Positions 31,691 to 43,840 are shown, numbered from the stretch's first letter. The stretch is DNA of 64,000 nt from Odobenus rosmarus divergens (GCF_000321225.1 NW_004451410.1:741265-805264); one strand, 5' to 3'. Made by a program: numbers and translations. Notes: generated from the letters alone by a model not told the origin.

Positions 31691-32120
31691 CTCTTTTTTA
31701 TCCATTCTGGCAATCTCTTCTTTCTAATGGAGTAGTAAATAACACTTAATGAAATTATTAATATAGTGAGATTAAGGTCTCCCACTTTGTTACTTGTTTT
31801 CTGTGTTCATCTGTAACCTCTTTTGGAAATCCTTTAAATTATATAACAAAGGGAACAAGATAAAAAATGGGTGCAAAAATATGAATAAGGTCTGATTATT
31901 ATATAAGAGCATTGTATCAGCATTAATTTCTTGATTTTGATAATTGTATTGCTAAGAGCCTATACATGTTCTTAGGAATGTACATTGACATGTGTAGGGG
32001 TAAAAGGACATCATGTTTGCAATCTATTTTCAAATGGCTCTGAAAAAATATGCATGAAACAATGAAGCAAATATAGTAAAATGTTGATAATTATAGAATC
32101 TGGTTGGAGGAAACATGGGA

Positions 32121-32315
32121 ATTTTTTTTTAAAGATTTTATTTATTTGACAGAGAAGGGCACAGCAAGAGAGGGAACACAAGCAGGGGGAGTGGGAGAGG
32201 GAGAAGCAGGCTGTCCGCTGAGCAGGGAGCCTGATGCGGGGCTCGATCCCAGGACCCTGGGATCATGACCTGAGCCGAAGGCAGATGCTTAATGAACTGA
32301 GCCACCCAGGCGCCC
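32121..32315 (-). mobile_element. CAN-SINE (SINEC), antisense, first of three in a row
   Basis: T run, AAAGATTTTATTTATTTGAC, reversed head ending in cacccaggcgccc. The same TGGGAATTTTTTTT sequence stands at its left edge (32116) and again at 32316 and 32487, the left edges of the next two copies. Confidence 0.95.
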
Positions 32316-32320
32316 TGGGA

Positions 32321-32486
32321 ATTTTTTTTTTAAAGATTTAATTTATTTGACGGAGAGAGACACAGCGAGAGAGGGAACACAAGCAGGGGGCGTGGGAGAG
32401 GGAGAAGCAGGCTTTCCGCTGAGCAGGGAGCCCGATGCGGGGCTCAATCCCAGGACCTGCTTAACGACTGAGCCACCCAGGCGCCC
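32321..32486 (-). mobile_element. CAN-SINE (SINEC), antisense, second of three, internally deleted
   Basis: Complete ends, but about 30 bp are missing between 'caggacc' and 'tgcttaacgac' relative to its neighbours. It directly abuts the flanking copies through TGGGAATTTT junctions. Confidence 0.95.
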
Positions 32487-32491
32487 TGGGA

Positions 32492-32682
32492 ATTTTTTTT
32501 TTAAAGATTTATTTATTTGAGAGAGAGGCAGAGATAGCGAGAGAGAGCATAGAAGTGGGGAGGAGAGGGAGAAGCAGGCTCCCCACTGAGCAGGGAGCCT
32601 GACATGGGGCTTGATCCCAGGACCCTGGGATCATGACCTGAGCCAAAGGCAGACGCTTAACCGACTGAGGCACCCGGATGTC
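32492..32682 (-). mobile_element. CAN-SINE (SINEC), antisense, third of three
   Basis: The most diverged of the three, with head end reading 'gaggcacccggatgtcac'. It is probably the oldest copy, into whose T-rich tail the others were inserted. Confidence 0.92.
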
Positions 32683-32753
32683 ACAAATTTTGTATTTTTA
32701 AATTTCAAAATAAAGCATTATAAAGCAAAAAGAGGAGGTCAAAGTCCTGCTTT

Positions 32754-32934
32754 GGGGTGCCTGGATGGCTCAGTCGTTAAGTGTCTGCCTTCGGCTCAGG
32801 TCATGATCCCAGGGTCCCGGGATCGAGCCCTGCATCGGGCTCCCTGCTCCGCGGGAAGCCTGCTTCTCCCTCTCCCACGCCCCCTGCTTGTGTTCCCTCT
32901 CTTGCTGTCTCTCTGTCAAATAATCTTTTTTTTA
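32754..32934 (+). mobile_element. CAN-SINE (SINEC), sense
   Basis: GGGGTGCCTGGATGGCTCAG head, CT-rich body and short tail. Imperfect repeats AAAGTCCTGCTTT (32741-32753) and AAAGCCCTGTTTC (32934-32946) look like a decayed target-site duplication. Opposite in orientation to the preceding three copies. Confidence 0.94.
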
Positions 32935-33389
32935 AAGCCCTGTTTCAGCAAAATAATGGGTGATAAAATGAAAAATAAACTTGAATTTTATTTCAGTGCT
33001 CAAGAAAGATGACATGTGAACTAAACCCCCAAGGTAAGAAAGGTAGATCAATCACCCAAAGACCAACAGGATGCGTAATCCATATGGAGAACGGCACTAG
33101 CTACTATTAGTGTTCAGAGAGGTACCACCATGTCATATAAGACTAACACTATCAAAACAGACATTATGAATGTAAGTACTACATTTTCAAGTAAATTCTA
33201 AGTAATTTTCAAGTGAACTCTTTGGAGGAAGAATCTAGTTTATTATCTTTTACCAGTAATGTTTTCACCCAGTAAATGTTGGTTAATGGTATAAACATAA
33301 CATTGACAGGCTAGTTGCCTGTTCTACGGAAATTGTTTTCCATGCATTTCCCTAGAACTTTTAATTCGCTATTACTAAACTGAGTCAGC

Positions 33390-33560
33390 ATGGTAGACTG
33401 GAAAAGGCTGACTCTGGAGTCTAAAGCTGAATCCCACCTTTACTAGCTGTGTGATCTTGGAATGGCTGACTCTTCTAACCCGCAATATCCTACAGCGAAG
33501 ACAGGAGAATTCATGTGGATTACAATGGGAATTTGACGAGATAACAACTATGAAAATTAT
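33390..33560 (+). mobile_element. MIR relic
   Basis: Motifs ctctggagtctaaagctgaatccc and ctttactagctgtgtgatcttgg follow the MIR core in sense orientation. Confidence 0.7.
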
Positions 33561-33570
33561 TCATATATAT

Positions 33571-33733
33571 GTGTGTGTGTGTGTGTGTATATTATTTATT
33601 TGAGAGCGAGTGCACACAAGCGGCGGGGAGGAGCAGAGGGAGAGGGAGAAGCTGACTCCCTGCTGAACAGGGAGCCCACGCCGGGTTCCATCCCAGGACC
33701 CTGAGATCATGACGTCAGCCACCCAGGCGCCCC
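33571..33733 (-). mobile_element. CAN-SINE (SINEC), antisense, with (TG)n in place of its tail
   Basis: The reversed SINE body and head end in cacccaggcgccc at 33733. Where the T run of the tail should be lies a (TG)9 microsatellite (33571-33588) and TATATTATTT. The body is shortened near 'gatcatgacgtcagcc'. Confidence 0.88.
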
Positions 33734-34339
33734 TGTAGAAAATATTAAAAAATGTTATTACCTGAATATTTACATTTTTAAAATAGAATCGAGCTGGACT
33801 TGAACCGGAGAGATGATTTGGTTTAGAAAGCCTATCACCGTAATCATAAATCCATAATTTTAAAATCCCATTTGCTTAAAATTATCTTTCTAAATACAAA
33901 TTATTTAACAGGTGTCCCTAGCAAACAGTATCTTCACAATCTGACCCCAAGAGGGGATCCCAGCCCATCGCTTTATACGGCGTCTCTGCCATTGCACTTT
34001 GCAAGCTGTGGCCTTCCTCGCCAGATTCTGAGTTTCCAGAGCAAGGGTCCTAAGCGGAGGTCTACGAATGTTCCTGGACGGGGCCGGGAGGGGGCTGGGC
34101 TACTGCACGCAGGTCGTGCTTGCTTTCTAACAATCTTTACGCTGTGCCTTTGACGTTCCTAAAAGCAGCCCGTGCGGGAATGTTTTAAACACCAAGTACT
34201 TTTGAGCTTTTCCTGCCAAACTGGCGAACCACCACATTCGGCGTCTTGCCTCCTCGTCAGTGTCGGAATTCCGCTCTTGGCTTCCTAGGGCCTGCGACTC
34301 CGAGGATCCCCCGCTGGAGTCACCCGAGTTTTCTTCACC

Positions 34340-35710
34340 AGCTGGAGCTGCGCACGCGCCCAGCACAGCACAAAACCCTCGCCCCTAGAGAAGAGGGCCG
34401 CTGAGGCGCCGGGCGGCCCTCGGGCCCGGCCAAGGCGGAGAACAGCCGGCGGCCGGCCCGCGCAGGCCCGGGCCACTCCCGCACCAGCCGGGCCGCGTCC
34501 TTCTCCCCCGCGCCGGCCTCGGGGCCCGTTATGGCTAGAGGGCGAGGGGGCGGAGTGGGGACGGCTGGGGTAGGGAGGAGGCACGACCGGCCAGGAGGGT
34601 CCCGCTTTGAGACCCTCTGGAAAGCCCGGGGTGCCCTCCGGGACAGACGCAGCGGGCTTCCCACCCTGACACGCAGCTCCCCTTGTTTAGATTGACTCCT
34701 TCAGCCTTCCGTTTTCCTCTCCGGGGGAGGGGAGGGACTTCCGGTTTTATCTGCGTGGCTTCCGGCAAGAGCTGATGGACTGAAAACAAGGCGGCACGTG
34801 GGTCGGCCGGCCACTCGGGGCAGAAACAGGGAACCCGAGGTGGGTTTCGCTAAGCCAGTTCCGGGATCCTATTTTTTGGACGTGGTGTCCGGCGCTCGGT
34901 CCACCACGGAGTCGACCTGGGAACTGCCGGAAGTCGCTCAAAGGAGAGACAGGAAGTCCCGCCCCTTCCTCCCAGAGGGAAGACGGTGAGCCGGAGGAGT
35001 CAGTCAGAGGGGCGAGCAGGAGCGATTCCGTCGGCAAACAGGTAAGTTATTCTCTGGCCGGGGCGGGGGGTTTGGAGGCGGGGACCGTCCAGCGTCAGCG
35101 CAGGGCCTGGGGGCGGTGGCTTGAGGGCCCGGGCCCGGGCGGCTGGGCGCCGGGAGCCCCGCCAGGGCCCTTCGCTCTTCCTCCTCCCCCCTCCCCCCGC
35201 CTCCGCCCCTCCCCGCTCGCCGGTCCCTCCCGACGCCGCCCAGCCTCGCCCGGCACACGCCCGCTGCCCGCGGCCCGGCCGCCGCCCGGCCTCCGCTCCC
35301 GGCCTCCGCTCCCGCCCGCTCCCGCCCTCCCCCGCTCGCTGCGCGGCAACCCGCGGCCCGGCTCGCGCGGCCGCCGGGGACTTGGCTTCCCCGCGGGGCC
35401 GGCTGTCAGCACCCCTGCACGCAGTGGGGCGCCTCTTACCGCCCGGCTTGCCCCAGCGCGGAGCCGCAGAGGTGTCAGTTTGTAGTCTGGGCGGTGGTTT
35501 CCTCCTCCGCCCGCCCACTCCCAGGTCACCCCCAGATGCGCTGATGCGCCGCTGCCGCCCGCGCCTCCTTCCGTTAAGGACGCTGGTCGGGCGGCGGCCC
35601 CCAACGCTGGTGACCGAGAGCAGCGCGACTGCAAGTGGAGGGTCCCGGCCCCTCGGGGTCAGCCGCTCTGGACGCCAGGGGGGAGGCTCGGGGCTGCGGC
35701 GCACCGCTGT
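34340..35710. promoter_or_regulatory. CpG island and promoter of ZNF407
   Basis: An abrupt rise in GC and in CG dinucleotides, densest at 35100-35460. It contains an NRF1-like site TGCGCACGCGC at 34349-34359, ETS-type sites ACTTCCGG at 34737-34744 and CCGGAAGT at 34927-34934, and an E-box near 34796. No TATA box was seen in a fitting place. Such islands drive broadly expressed genes; this one directly precedes a perfect first-exon donor on the + strand. Confidence 0.88.
34940..35041 (+). other. ZNF407: ZNF407 non-coding first exon (5' end approximate)
   Basis: The sequence ends gcaaaCAG|gtaagt at 35041/35042, a perfect splice donor inside the CpG island. The next + strand acceptor with ZNF407 sequence is at 62247/62248. 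The transcription start is not visible; it probably lies in 34750-34980, after the ETS sites. A weaker donor (ACG|gtgagc) exists at 34986. Confidence 0.7.
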
Positions 35711-37115
35711 TTGCAGCTGCGGGTTTTCCCCGGGTAGATGCCCACCTCTTCCCAGCCGGAAAGCACGTCCTGAGTGTGCTAGCCCGCTTTCTGGAGATTA
35801 GTGTGGTGGAGGTGGGTCTAGGAGCTACTGACCCCTGTCGGTTGGGTTGAGTTTTGAATAGCCCTTCTGTTTCATTGGCGAGTTAGGGATAGGAAGGGCA
35901 TCTTGGCAAGGTTAGCGTCCCTTGACACGCGTGTAGGGTTTCTTCCTTTTATAGGTACTTATGGCCCCAATGGTGACTGCGTTATAACTTTACAGCCAGT
36001 GCTGGTGGACTTAGTCACAGTGTGCACCTTTCCTGCGGTGAGGAGTTAGGTCCAGTTGGAACACCGTGTAGTGCGGGGCACTGACGTACTGATTAGAACA
36101 TTATTTCTAATGTATACTCTATATGCTTCATTTAGCACAGCCATCTTGTAGAGTAGGGCTTAATTATTCCGTTTTTACCAATTAAAACTCAGATTAAATA
36201 ATGTGACCAGAGTTAACGTCAGAATTCAAATCTCAAGTGTTTGTTACTCATTCTTCAAGTTTGTTAGACTCGAGATGACTAACTCCTATTGACGTGTCTG
36301 ATAAACAGCAAGGCAAGGTTCTCTAGTAGCTGATGTCTTCCTGCAGGATCTGTAAGGCACGTGTGATTGTTGCTGATAACACAGTGGCCACTGGTGCCTT
36401 TTTAAAAACTATTTTGGAATAATTTCGAATTTACAGAAAAGCTGCAAGATAGGACATAGTTCCACTGGTATTCAGCAAAGTGAAGTGGCTCCACTTGAGC
36501 AAACACTGGTCCCTGCTTATTTCCAGACACCACTCTAGGTGCTGGAGTTAGTAACAAACTGTGTGATTTCAGGATCTGCTTGAGGAGGCAGATACAGAAA
36601 CAAATACAGTGCATTTTGCTAAGTGCTAACATGGAGATGCACAGAGCAAATGATACCTGACTGCCTGGAAAGCAGTGGTGAGGGCTTGCAGGATACAGGG
36701 TTTGATTTAGATCTCAAGGATTAGTGGGTAGTCACTTGCTCGGTGGGACATTTCTTCCAACGTTGACTTCAGTTGGGTTCGTGTTGTTAGAGGAGAATTC
36801 TCTGACCTTTATAAATTAAACTCTCCCTGTTTCCCAAATCTCAAAGAAGGGGTTTGTATGATGGGTTTCGCAGGTATCACAGTGGTGAGAAGAATCCCAG
36901 TTCATAAATCCGTGAATAGGAGAAGAAATTAAGCTGTGTTTCTTACGCAGTAATGGAAGTGTCGAGGTCTATACATTTTAAAATTCTTTGTTTTCAAACT
37001 TGTTAAATACTTGTGGTCAGATCACACGTGTTCTTTGTGCAAGGATGGGGGCATAGTTCTTCTGAGCTATAACCTGATGTGTTAGATCCCCACACCAGAG
37101 GGGACACTGAGTGAG

Positions 37116-37480
37116 TGTCTTAGCTCGGTTGCTATAACAAAATAGGATAGCCTGGAGAACTGAAAACTGCAGACAGTTACTTCTCGCAGCTCCAGGACAT
37201 GAAGTCCTGGATCCGAGTACTGGTTCCTGGTGAGTGAGGACTCTGCCTGACTTACAGATGGCCCCTTTCTTGCTGTGTCCTCACATGGCAGAGAGTGTGA
37301 GAACTCAGGACTCTCTTCACCTTCTTATAAGGACATTTATTCATCTTGGAGACCCTACCCTCATGATCTCATTTAAATCTAATTACCTCTCAAAGGTCAC
37401 ACCTGCAAATAACATCACGTTAGGGATTAGGGATTTAACATATGAATTTTGGGGGAGGACATAATTCAGTCTATAGTAGC
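37116..37480 (-). mobile_element. MaLR (MST/MLT1-like) solo LTR, antisense
   Basis: About 365 bp from tgtcttagctcggttgctataac to aattcagtctatag, with gatggcccctttcttgctgtgtcctcacatgg inside, the reverse complement of the MaLR LTR. No internal region adjoins it, so it is a solo LTR of an ancient non-functional element. Confidence 0.75.
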
Positions 37481-37627
37481 TGGGTTTCTTGGAGATTTTG
37501 TTGTTATGTGGAATTCCTCCTGTACAGACTTGCTATAGAACTAAATAGGAAACCATAAAATCAGCACTTGTATTGCTTTTGCTGAAGCAAACACAATTTT
37601 ATCTAAATAAGACATTATATATATAAT

Positions 37628-37840
37628 TTTTTTTTTTTTTAATAGAACACGCGCATGCATGCGAGTGAGCGGCGGCGGGGGTGGGGGGCGGGTTGGAGCA
37701 CGGCCTAGGGAGAGAATCCTGAAGCAGACTCCCCGATGAGTGCAGAGCCAAGTCAGGGCACCATCCCAGGACCCTGAGATCATGACCTGAGCCAAAGTGA
37801 AGAGTCAGTAGCTTAACCGACTGAGCCAGCCAGGCGCCCC
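37628..37840 (-). mobile_element. CAN-SINE (SINEC), antisense, diverged
   Basis: T run, then CG-rich diverged middle (cgcgcatgcatgcgagtgagc) and a reversed head ending in gccagccaggcgcccc. One of the more diverged copies in the window. Confidence 0.9.
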
Positions 37841-38157
37841 TTATTTTAGATATATTAAATATGATTCAGAGACTAGCTGAGGAAAATAAATCTTAATTGT
37901 TTCATTTTGATGAAAAAGAAAGATGTGGTGAAATACTTGGGTGGCCTTTCACTTTTAGGCCTTATAGGAGGAACTGCCTTCCTAGATTGATCAGGTCTTG
38001 GTCTAAGGAGTGTGGCAGTGGTCTGTTCCAGTTCCCTGGTCGTCCTGTGAGGAGGCTGAGCCCCCACAGAAGCTGAGTAATCTATCTCTGAGATTAGTGG
38101 TAGAGCAGGGATTAGAATCAGGCTTCCTGATTTACAAGCCAGTCTTTCTGCTTCCAT

Positions 38158-38345
38158 CAATGGTTCTCAAAGTTACGGTGCATCAGAGTCACCTGGGGAG
38201 CTTGTGAAAACACAGATGCTCAGTATCCCCTGGAGCCTCTGATTTCAGCAGGTCTGGACTGGGGCTGAGAATTTGCAATGCTAACAAGCTCCTCCTGGGA
38301 AGGTTGAGGCTGCCGGCTCTGAGATCACACTTTGAGAACCCTGGC
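38158..38345 (+). mobile_element. MER5A (hAT-Charlie) DNA transposon relic, near full length
   Basis: Begins CAATGGTTCTCAAAGT and ends ACTTTGAGAACCCTGG, inverted terminal repeats of MER5A, with 'catcagagtcacctgggg' and 'gaatttgcaatgctaacaag' inside. Non-autonomous, about 188 bp. A reversed MIR relic precedes it at about 38060-38155. Confidence 0.92.
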
Positions 38346-38773
38346 GGGCCATATATGATGTTGCCTTTGATCTCTTAGGAGAGTAAGTAAGCTCTATGGG
38401 TTTATACCAGTGTAACCTTTTCCCTGGTACTCAGAGAATTGGGTGGTTTAATTTTGTGTTACAAACAGCAGTGCACCAGAAACAGAATGATTAAATGAAA
38501 AAAAAAAAAAAAGACTAGAAATATAGTGTTTCTTGGAGAGAGTCATTTTGACATTTCCAAGGATAATTTTTGGAGATAATTCTAGAAGTCAAAACCACTT
38601 TTTGAATTATTATTGAAGGGGATTCACGTGAGCTGTGAGGGTCCTCTGTCTTAGTGACATTTGCACTAAAAAGGGTGTTTGGATTAATTGCTAGCTTGTA
38701 TAGGAGTGAAAAATTACTTCCAGTTTTGTTACTCTATGCTTTTCTCTGTTGTGTTCTAAAATGTTCATTTCTT

Positions 38774-39651
38774 TTTTTTTTTGCCACTTTAAATTACAAC
38801 TGTATTTTATTTTAAATAGTCACAAGATTTGACACTTCAAAAAAAAGATACCACTAATAAATAACAAATGTGGAAATACTTATCAAAGTTACAACAGACA
38901 TAATGTTTAGCTGAGACTCACTTCAACAGAGTAAGGCTCTAAAGATACCAGACAAACCAATACTTGTTTGGAATAAGGTGTGCAACGTTCTTGTATGGGC
39001 TTTTCTGAGGCCACTGTTCCATGGGTTCAGGGTTATAGTCATGTCAGTTTTAGTACAACTGTGCTTCAGACTAAATTTTCAACAATTCAGTTACAGTCTG
39101 TACAAGATGTTAAGGAATGTTTCCCTGCAAAAAATTACAATTTGAACACTCATTTCAAGAATTACCAGTATCCAGTAAATGTAGTCTTCCATTCCTGAAA
39201 ACAGCAAAATAACTTAATAGGTGCTGGTACGCACATCCGGTGTCTCAGGTTTTATGAGTGACCAGTTTTAATTCTAGACTTTGGGGTGTACAAGGGGCAA
39301 GAGTATTTTAAGTAGACTGTGGGGAAAATTAGGATCAAATGGGCATACCCTTCTTGACTGTAATGCCAGTAACCCTCAATTAACTCTTAATAGGGAATGG
39401 TTAAGCCATCAAAACTAAACTAGAATTTTTTAATATTCAAATGCTTCTTCATACTAGTAACACTCTAAAGTCATTAAAAACCAAATGTATTTACACAGAA
39501 ATGGACAAACAGAAGACAAATTATGAAAAATGCTCTTCTCCTAAATGTGTGTCCTCGTTCATCCTTTATGTGTTTCCTTCCTACACTTCACTTACCTACC
39601 CCACTCCACAAAAGGTTCAGGTTATTACTGTCTCAAAGTAATTATCCCCAA
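38774..39651 (-). pseudogene. Retroposed cDNA copy, non-coding, source gene not identified
   Basis: A perfect 17-bp direct repeat TAAAATGTTCATTTCTT at 38757-38773 and 39652-39668 flanks an 878-bp insert that starts with a T run (38772-38782), the reverse of a poly(A) tail. On the - strand an AATAAA lies about 25 bp before the tail. No long open frame exists on the - strand, so it looks like a 3' UTR fragment of an mRNA, 5'-truncated on insertion. The insert is AT-rich and carries no intron-like gap. I do not recognise the parent gene. Confidence 0.88.
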
Positions 39652-40018
39652 TAAAATGTTCATTTCTTATATATCAAAATATTATCAGGCCCTAGCACAG
39701 TTACATGGCCATAGTAGATGTTAAATAAATGTGAGTTGAATTGAATAAAAAAAAGATTAAGGGGGAAAATAAAATAGACTATCTGGAGAGATTTCAGTGC
39801 CTTAGGAAAATTACTGTATTTTCTACATTATTGCAATTACAGGCCTTTATGGAATAATTACAGTTTATTCCAGTATAAGCCTTATTTGCAAATATTGGGA
39901 TTTTTAAGCACAATTTTGGAGGATGTAGCCTGTTTTTATGTTACAGATAATGAGTGATTCATCTCACATCTTTGTGTGTCATTCATCTGAAATGATTTAT
40001 AAACACCTTATACCTTGA

Positions 40019-40640
40019 AATAATTTGAGAATTACAGAAAAATTCCTAAGATAGTTCAGAGTGCTCGTGTGTACCTTTCAACCAGAATCTCTTTATTAAC
40101 ATCTTCCATAGTGCAATACCGAAACCAGACAGTTGATACAATTAATCTAAAGACTTTGAGGTTCACCATTATGTCCTTTTTCTGGCCCAGGATCCAGTCC
40201 AGGATCCCACATTGCATTACGGTATCTCGTCTCCTTAGTCTCTTCCAGTTTGTGACAGTTCCTTTTGGCATTCTTTATTTTTTATGACCTTTATACATTT
40301 GAAGAGTGATGGTCAGTTATTTTGTAGAATGTCCCTTGTTTTGGATTTGTTTGATGTCCTTTCATGATTAAATTGAAGGTGAAGCATTTTGGCAAGAATA
40401 CCATGACAGTGAAGTAGTGCCCTTCTCAGTGTCGCACTGGGGCCTATGTGACACGGGTATGTCTTACCGCTGGTGAGTGCTAACTTCGATCTCCTGGTGG
40501 AGGTGGTGCGTGATGGCCGTGCTTTAAAGTTAAAAATTTTCCCTTTGAAATTAGTGACTCTCATCACTTCACTGATTTTTGGTGCAGAAGTTTAAAAGAA
40601 ATGAGCATATAATGTCAGAATCCTTTGAGCCTGGTCCCAA
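40019..40640 (+). mobile_element. L1M 3' UTR fragment, sense
   Basis: Motifs tgtcctttttctggcccaggatcc, cacattgcattacgg, tctccttagtctcttcc and ttgtagaatgtcccttg occur in the order of old L1M 3' UTRs. A shorter piece of similar type may start at 36405. Confidence 0.7.
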
Positions 40641-41109
40641 TTGTGAAATATTTCTTATTTCGGGAGGCTTTATTGTTATTTGTTAGACACAAACATAGCA
40701 GGGAAAGGGAAAAGTATAGGCTCTTAGAAGAATGGTTATTTGCTCAAGAACTTGTACTTGATCTTGGTCAGTCTCAGTTTTGAATTGGCAGGAATGGAAG
40801 CTGTTTGTCCCAGTTCTTTTACTGTGGTTCTGCAATGTCTCACATTTGTCTTCCAGTGTATGACTTTCCATAACCACACTGCATTTCTTAAAATTCTCCC
40901 TAGAGCCTTTTTGTAGAAGATAGATACACTTCAGTTCATCACAGGGCATTTGCTCTAAGTATTCTCCTGCTTACCAGCACTTAGGAGTCCATAAAGCTGG
41001 GTGCATGTATTCTCTTTGATGCTGGATATATTATACATACACACCTATAAATTGTCTCTGTGTTCAGAATGCGTGTGCCTTTGCTATCCCAACCAGAATA
41101 ACATGAACT

Positions 41110-41260
41110 TATGTATCTGGTCTGTCTCCCTGCAAGGCTCGCAAGCTCCTTGGATTCAGGGAACAGGTCTCTTTTTGTTTACCAGTGACTTGTTTGGTAC
41201 CTGGCACACACAAGGCACTTGATAAATATTTATGAATAAATGAATATTTATATGTGCATT
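41110..41260 (+). mobile_element. L2 3' end relic
   Basis: gcaaggctcgcaagctccttg, gtttggtacctggcacacac and ttgataaatatttatgaataaatgaa follow the L2 3' end in sense orientation. Confidence 0.7.
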
Positions 41261-42299
41261 TTGTTGACTGCTTTTGTTAGTTACTGGAATATTGTGAACA
41301 TCTTTCCACATTAACACACTGTATAATCTGCACCATGTTCCAGTGTATGGACATGCTCTAGCCCATCCTGCATCACTGGATCTTAGGTAGTTTATAATTT
41401 TTGTATTATAAAGAGTTTCATGCTGAATATCCTTAAACACGTATTTTGTCCAGTTATTTCCTGTAGAGTCATTGATAGTTCAAAGAATATACCTATTATA
41501 AGTCTGTGTATACACACACACGCACACACACGAAGGGTGTGTATGTGCTTGTGTCAAGAGAGAGCACAAAATTAACTTCTAGAAAGGTGTATAGATTTAT
41601 ATCCCAGCCGGTACTATTGAGAATGACAGTTTTCCCACACTTTCTCCAGTGCTTAATTCTCTGTTTTTATAAAGAGACTACATTGAGTTTTGGGGATATT
41701 TTTAAGGATGGTTCCTGCGGTGTGGTGCGTTGGGGATCATAGTCTAATTTGATAATAACTTTCCATCTTTTCACGTTGAAATTTTTCACATTTTTGTTTG
41801 CCCCAATGAGAGAGCAGAATAAATCTCGATGAAGGAGTGCGTGGTTAACACCTAATCAGTATTTCACTTGGGGCACTTTTTGTATCCTCTCAAAAGTTAT
41901 AGTTGGCTGTGGGCTGTGAGTGTGGCCTTTACCAAACAGGAAACTGCTTGAGAGTGGGATACATTTCTAAATCACATCATTCAAAAAAATCAACTATAGG
42001 CCAGTTATAGGCTAAAATACAGCAGAACTGTGAGACTTAGAGAAGACAGGGTAGGACAGGAGTTGTAGGACTGCGCTCCAGGGAAGAAGTTCCAAAACAA
42101 ACCACAGAAGGCGCAGACCGTAAAGGAAAAGGTTGGTATGTTTGACGGTATTAACACTGACAACTTGTGTTTATTAAAGTCATCAAGTGAGTGAACAGAC
42201 AAGTCACAAGTGAGAATAGGTATTTCCAGTACATACGTACATTTATATAAATATATATATGTATATATTCAGTACATACTGATAAAAGATAGTATCCAG

Positions 42300-42770
42300 C
42301 AAGGTAAATGGCAAATCGGTAATAACAATAGAAAAATGGGCAAAGGACCCCAGTAGTCATCTCACAAAAGAGAAATCCCAAATGCAAAGATTTTCAACTT
42401 AATTAGGGAAAGGCAAATTAGGATGAAAAAATTTCACACACATTAAGTTGGCAACAATGTAAAAATCTTGACAGTATCTGTTGTTTGGGAGGTAGGAAAC
42501 TTGGGGATGGGGCTACTTAAGCTCTTCAGGTGATTGGGTGCATGTTAAAATTGGCAAACCACTGCCCTGGAGAAGCTCCTGTACTTGAGTGTCTGGCGAC
42601 ATGTACAAGAATGCTCACAGTTGTACTGGTAAAAGGAGAAAACTGGAAGCAGTGTCCCATCACAGGACAATGGATAAATTGTATTATACTTCTGTAGTGG
42701 AGGACCATACAGTAGTGGAACTGAATGGATTTTAGCTACATGCATCACCAAGGGTAAGTGTCAGGAACGT
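42300..42770 (+). mobile_element. L1M fragment, sense
   Basis: Motifs such as gggcaaaggaccccag, gaaaactggaagcagtg and ggacaatggataaattg resemble the end of L1 ORF2 and the start of the 3' UTR. Decayed. Confidence 0.65.
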
Positions 42771-43264
42771 CGTCTGGGGGACGAAAAGATACTTCTAGAG
42801 GAATGCGTATAGTATTTTTCCTTTTTTTTTTTAAGTTTAGAAATTTGCAAAACAAAATTGCATATTGTTAGAAGTACAGATTTGATGAAGTAAGAAAACA
42901 GGTAAGTTCCAAACACAAAGTTCACGTTAGCAGACGGCTCCGCAAGAAGAGGGAAGGTGATGGGGGCACCAAGAGGGACTACAAAGATCAGGATTTCCTT
43001 TTCTTAAACTGTGATCTGTACCCAAGGCTTGCTTTTATGGTGCTGAATACCTTGCACGTATTAAAATTATATTTTGTGTCTACCAAATATTTAAAACACA
43101 AACATTTATGTTTTGTTTTTCTTTTTGCAAAGTCTGTGAAAGGGACTATTCACTTTGTATGAAAAATATAGGATGGGGTGATTGTGATAAAGATGTGTTT
43201 TTGCAGGATTAGGGTATAAAATCGCTTTCAGGAGTAGAGATTTCAAAAAGAAAATTGGTTTCCA

Positions 43265-43400
43265 TGATAATGATTAATACTTGCTGAGTGCTTACTAGGT
43301 GCCAAGCACATTATGTGCCGAGATTATACTCTGTTGAGGATTGAACCTCACAGTGAACCTGTGGGGGCCGGTGTCACCACTGCAAGAGGAGGAAAGGCGC
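43265..43400 (-). mobile_element. MIR relic, antisense
   Basis: cttgctgagtgcttactaggtgccaagcacatt and cctcacagtgaacctgtg match the reversed MIR tail. Confidence 0.65.
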
Positions 43401-43840
43401 CTGTGGGCACGCAGGGGAAAGTGGTAGAGGCTGTCTGATCTGAAACGCCCTGTCGACAAGGTTAGAGCAAAAAAGACAGTTGGACAAAACAGAGTAATGA
43501 CTGAGAGTGTTGGAGTTACGAGAAAAAAAAGTAAAAGTCAAAATGGGAGTGCAGAAGCCTGGTAAAGGGGCTGTTCACCTCATTTGCGAAGTTACTTTGT
43601 CTTAGGTTTGTTTTTTAAACCAATGTACATTATCATTCTAGCAGATGACAAGTCTCTAAAGCTGAAAAAGTAATTGTATTCTGTTTTAGTTCTAAGGGTT
43701 GCATCTTCCAGGTCATTAGAAAGTGGTATTTTGCCAGAGGATTTGTGAAATCATACTTCTTTGCTTGGGCAATTGGTTGCTAAAAAGGGAACTTTTGGGA
43801 AATCTGCCTTTGCCTATTTTTTTTTTTTAACCTTTGATAA

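Noticed and set aside
35000..35704. A 234-codon - strand frame and several + strand frames in the CpG island
   Set aside because: High GC content lowers stop codon frequency. The peptides are Arg/Gly/Pro-rich low-complexity and several overlapping frames are open at once.
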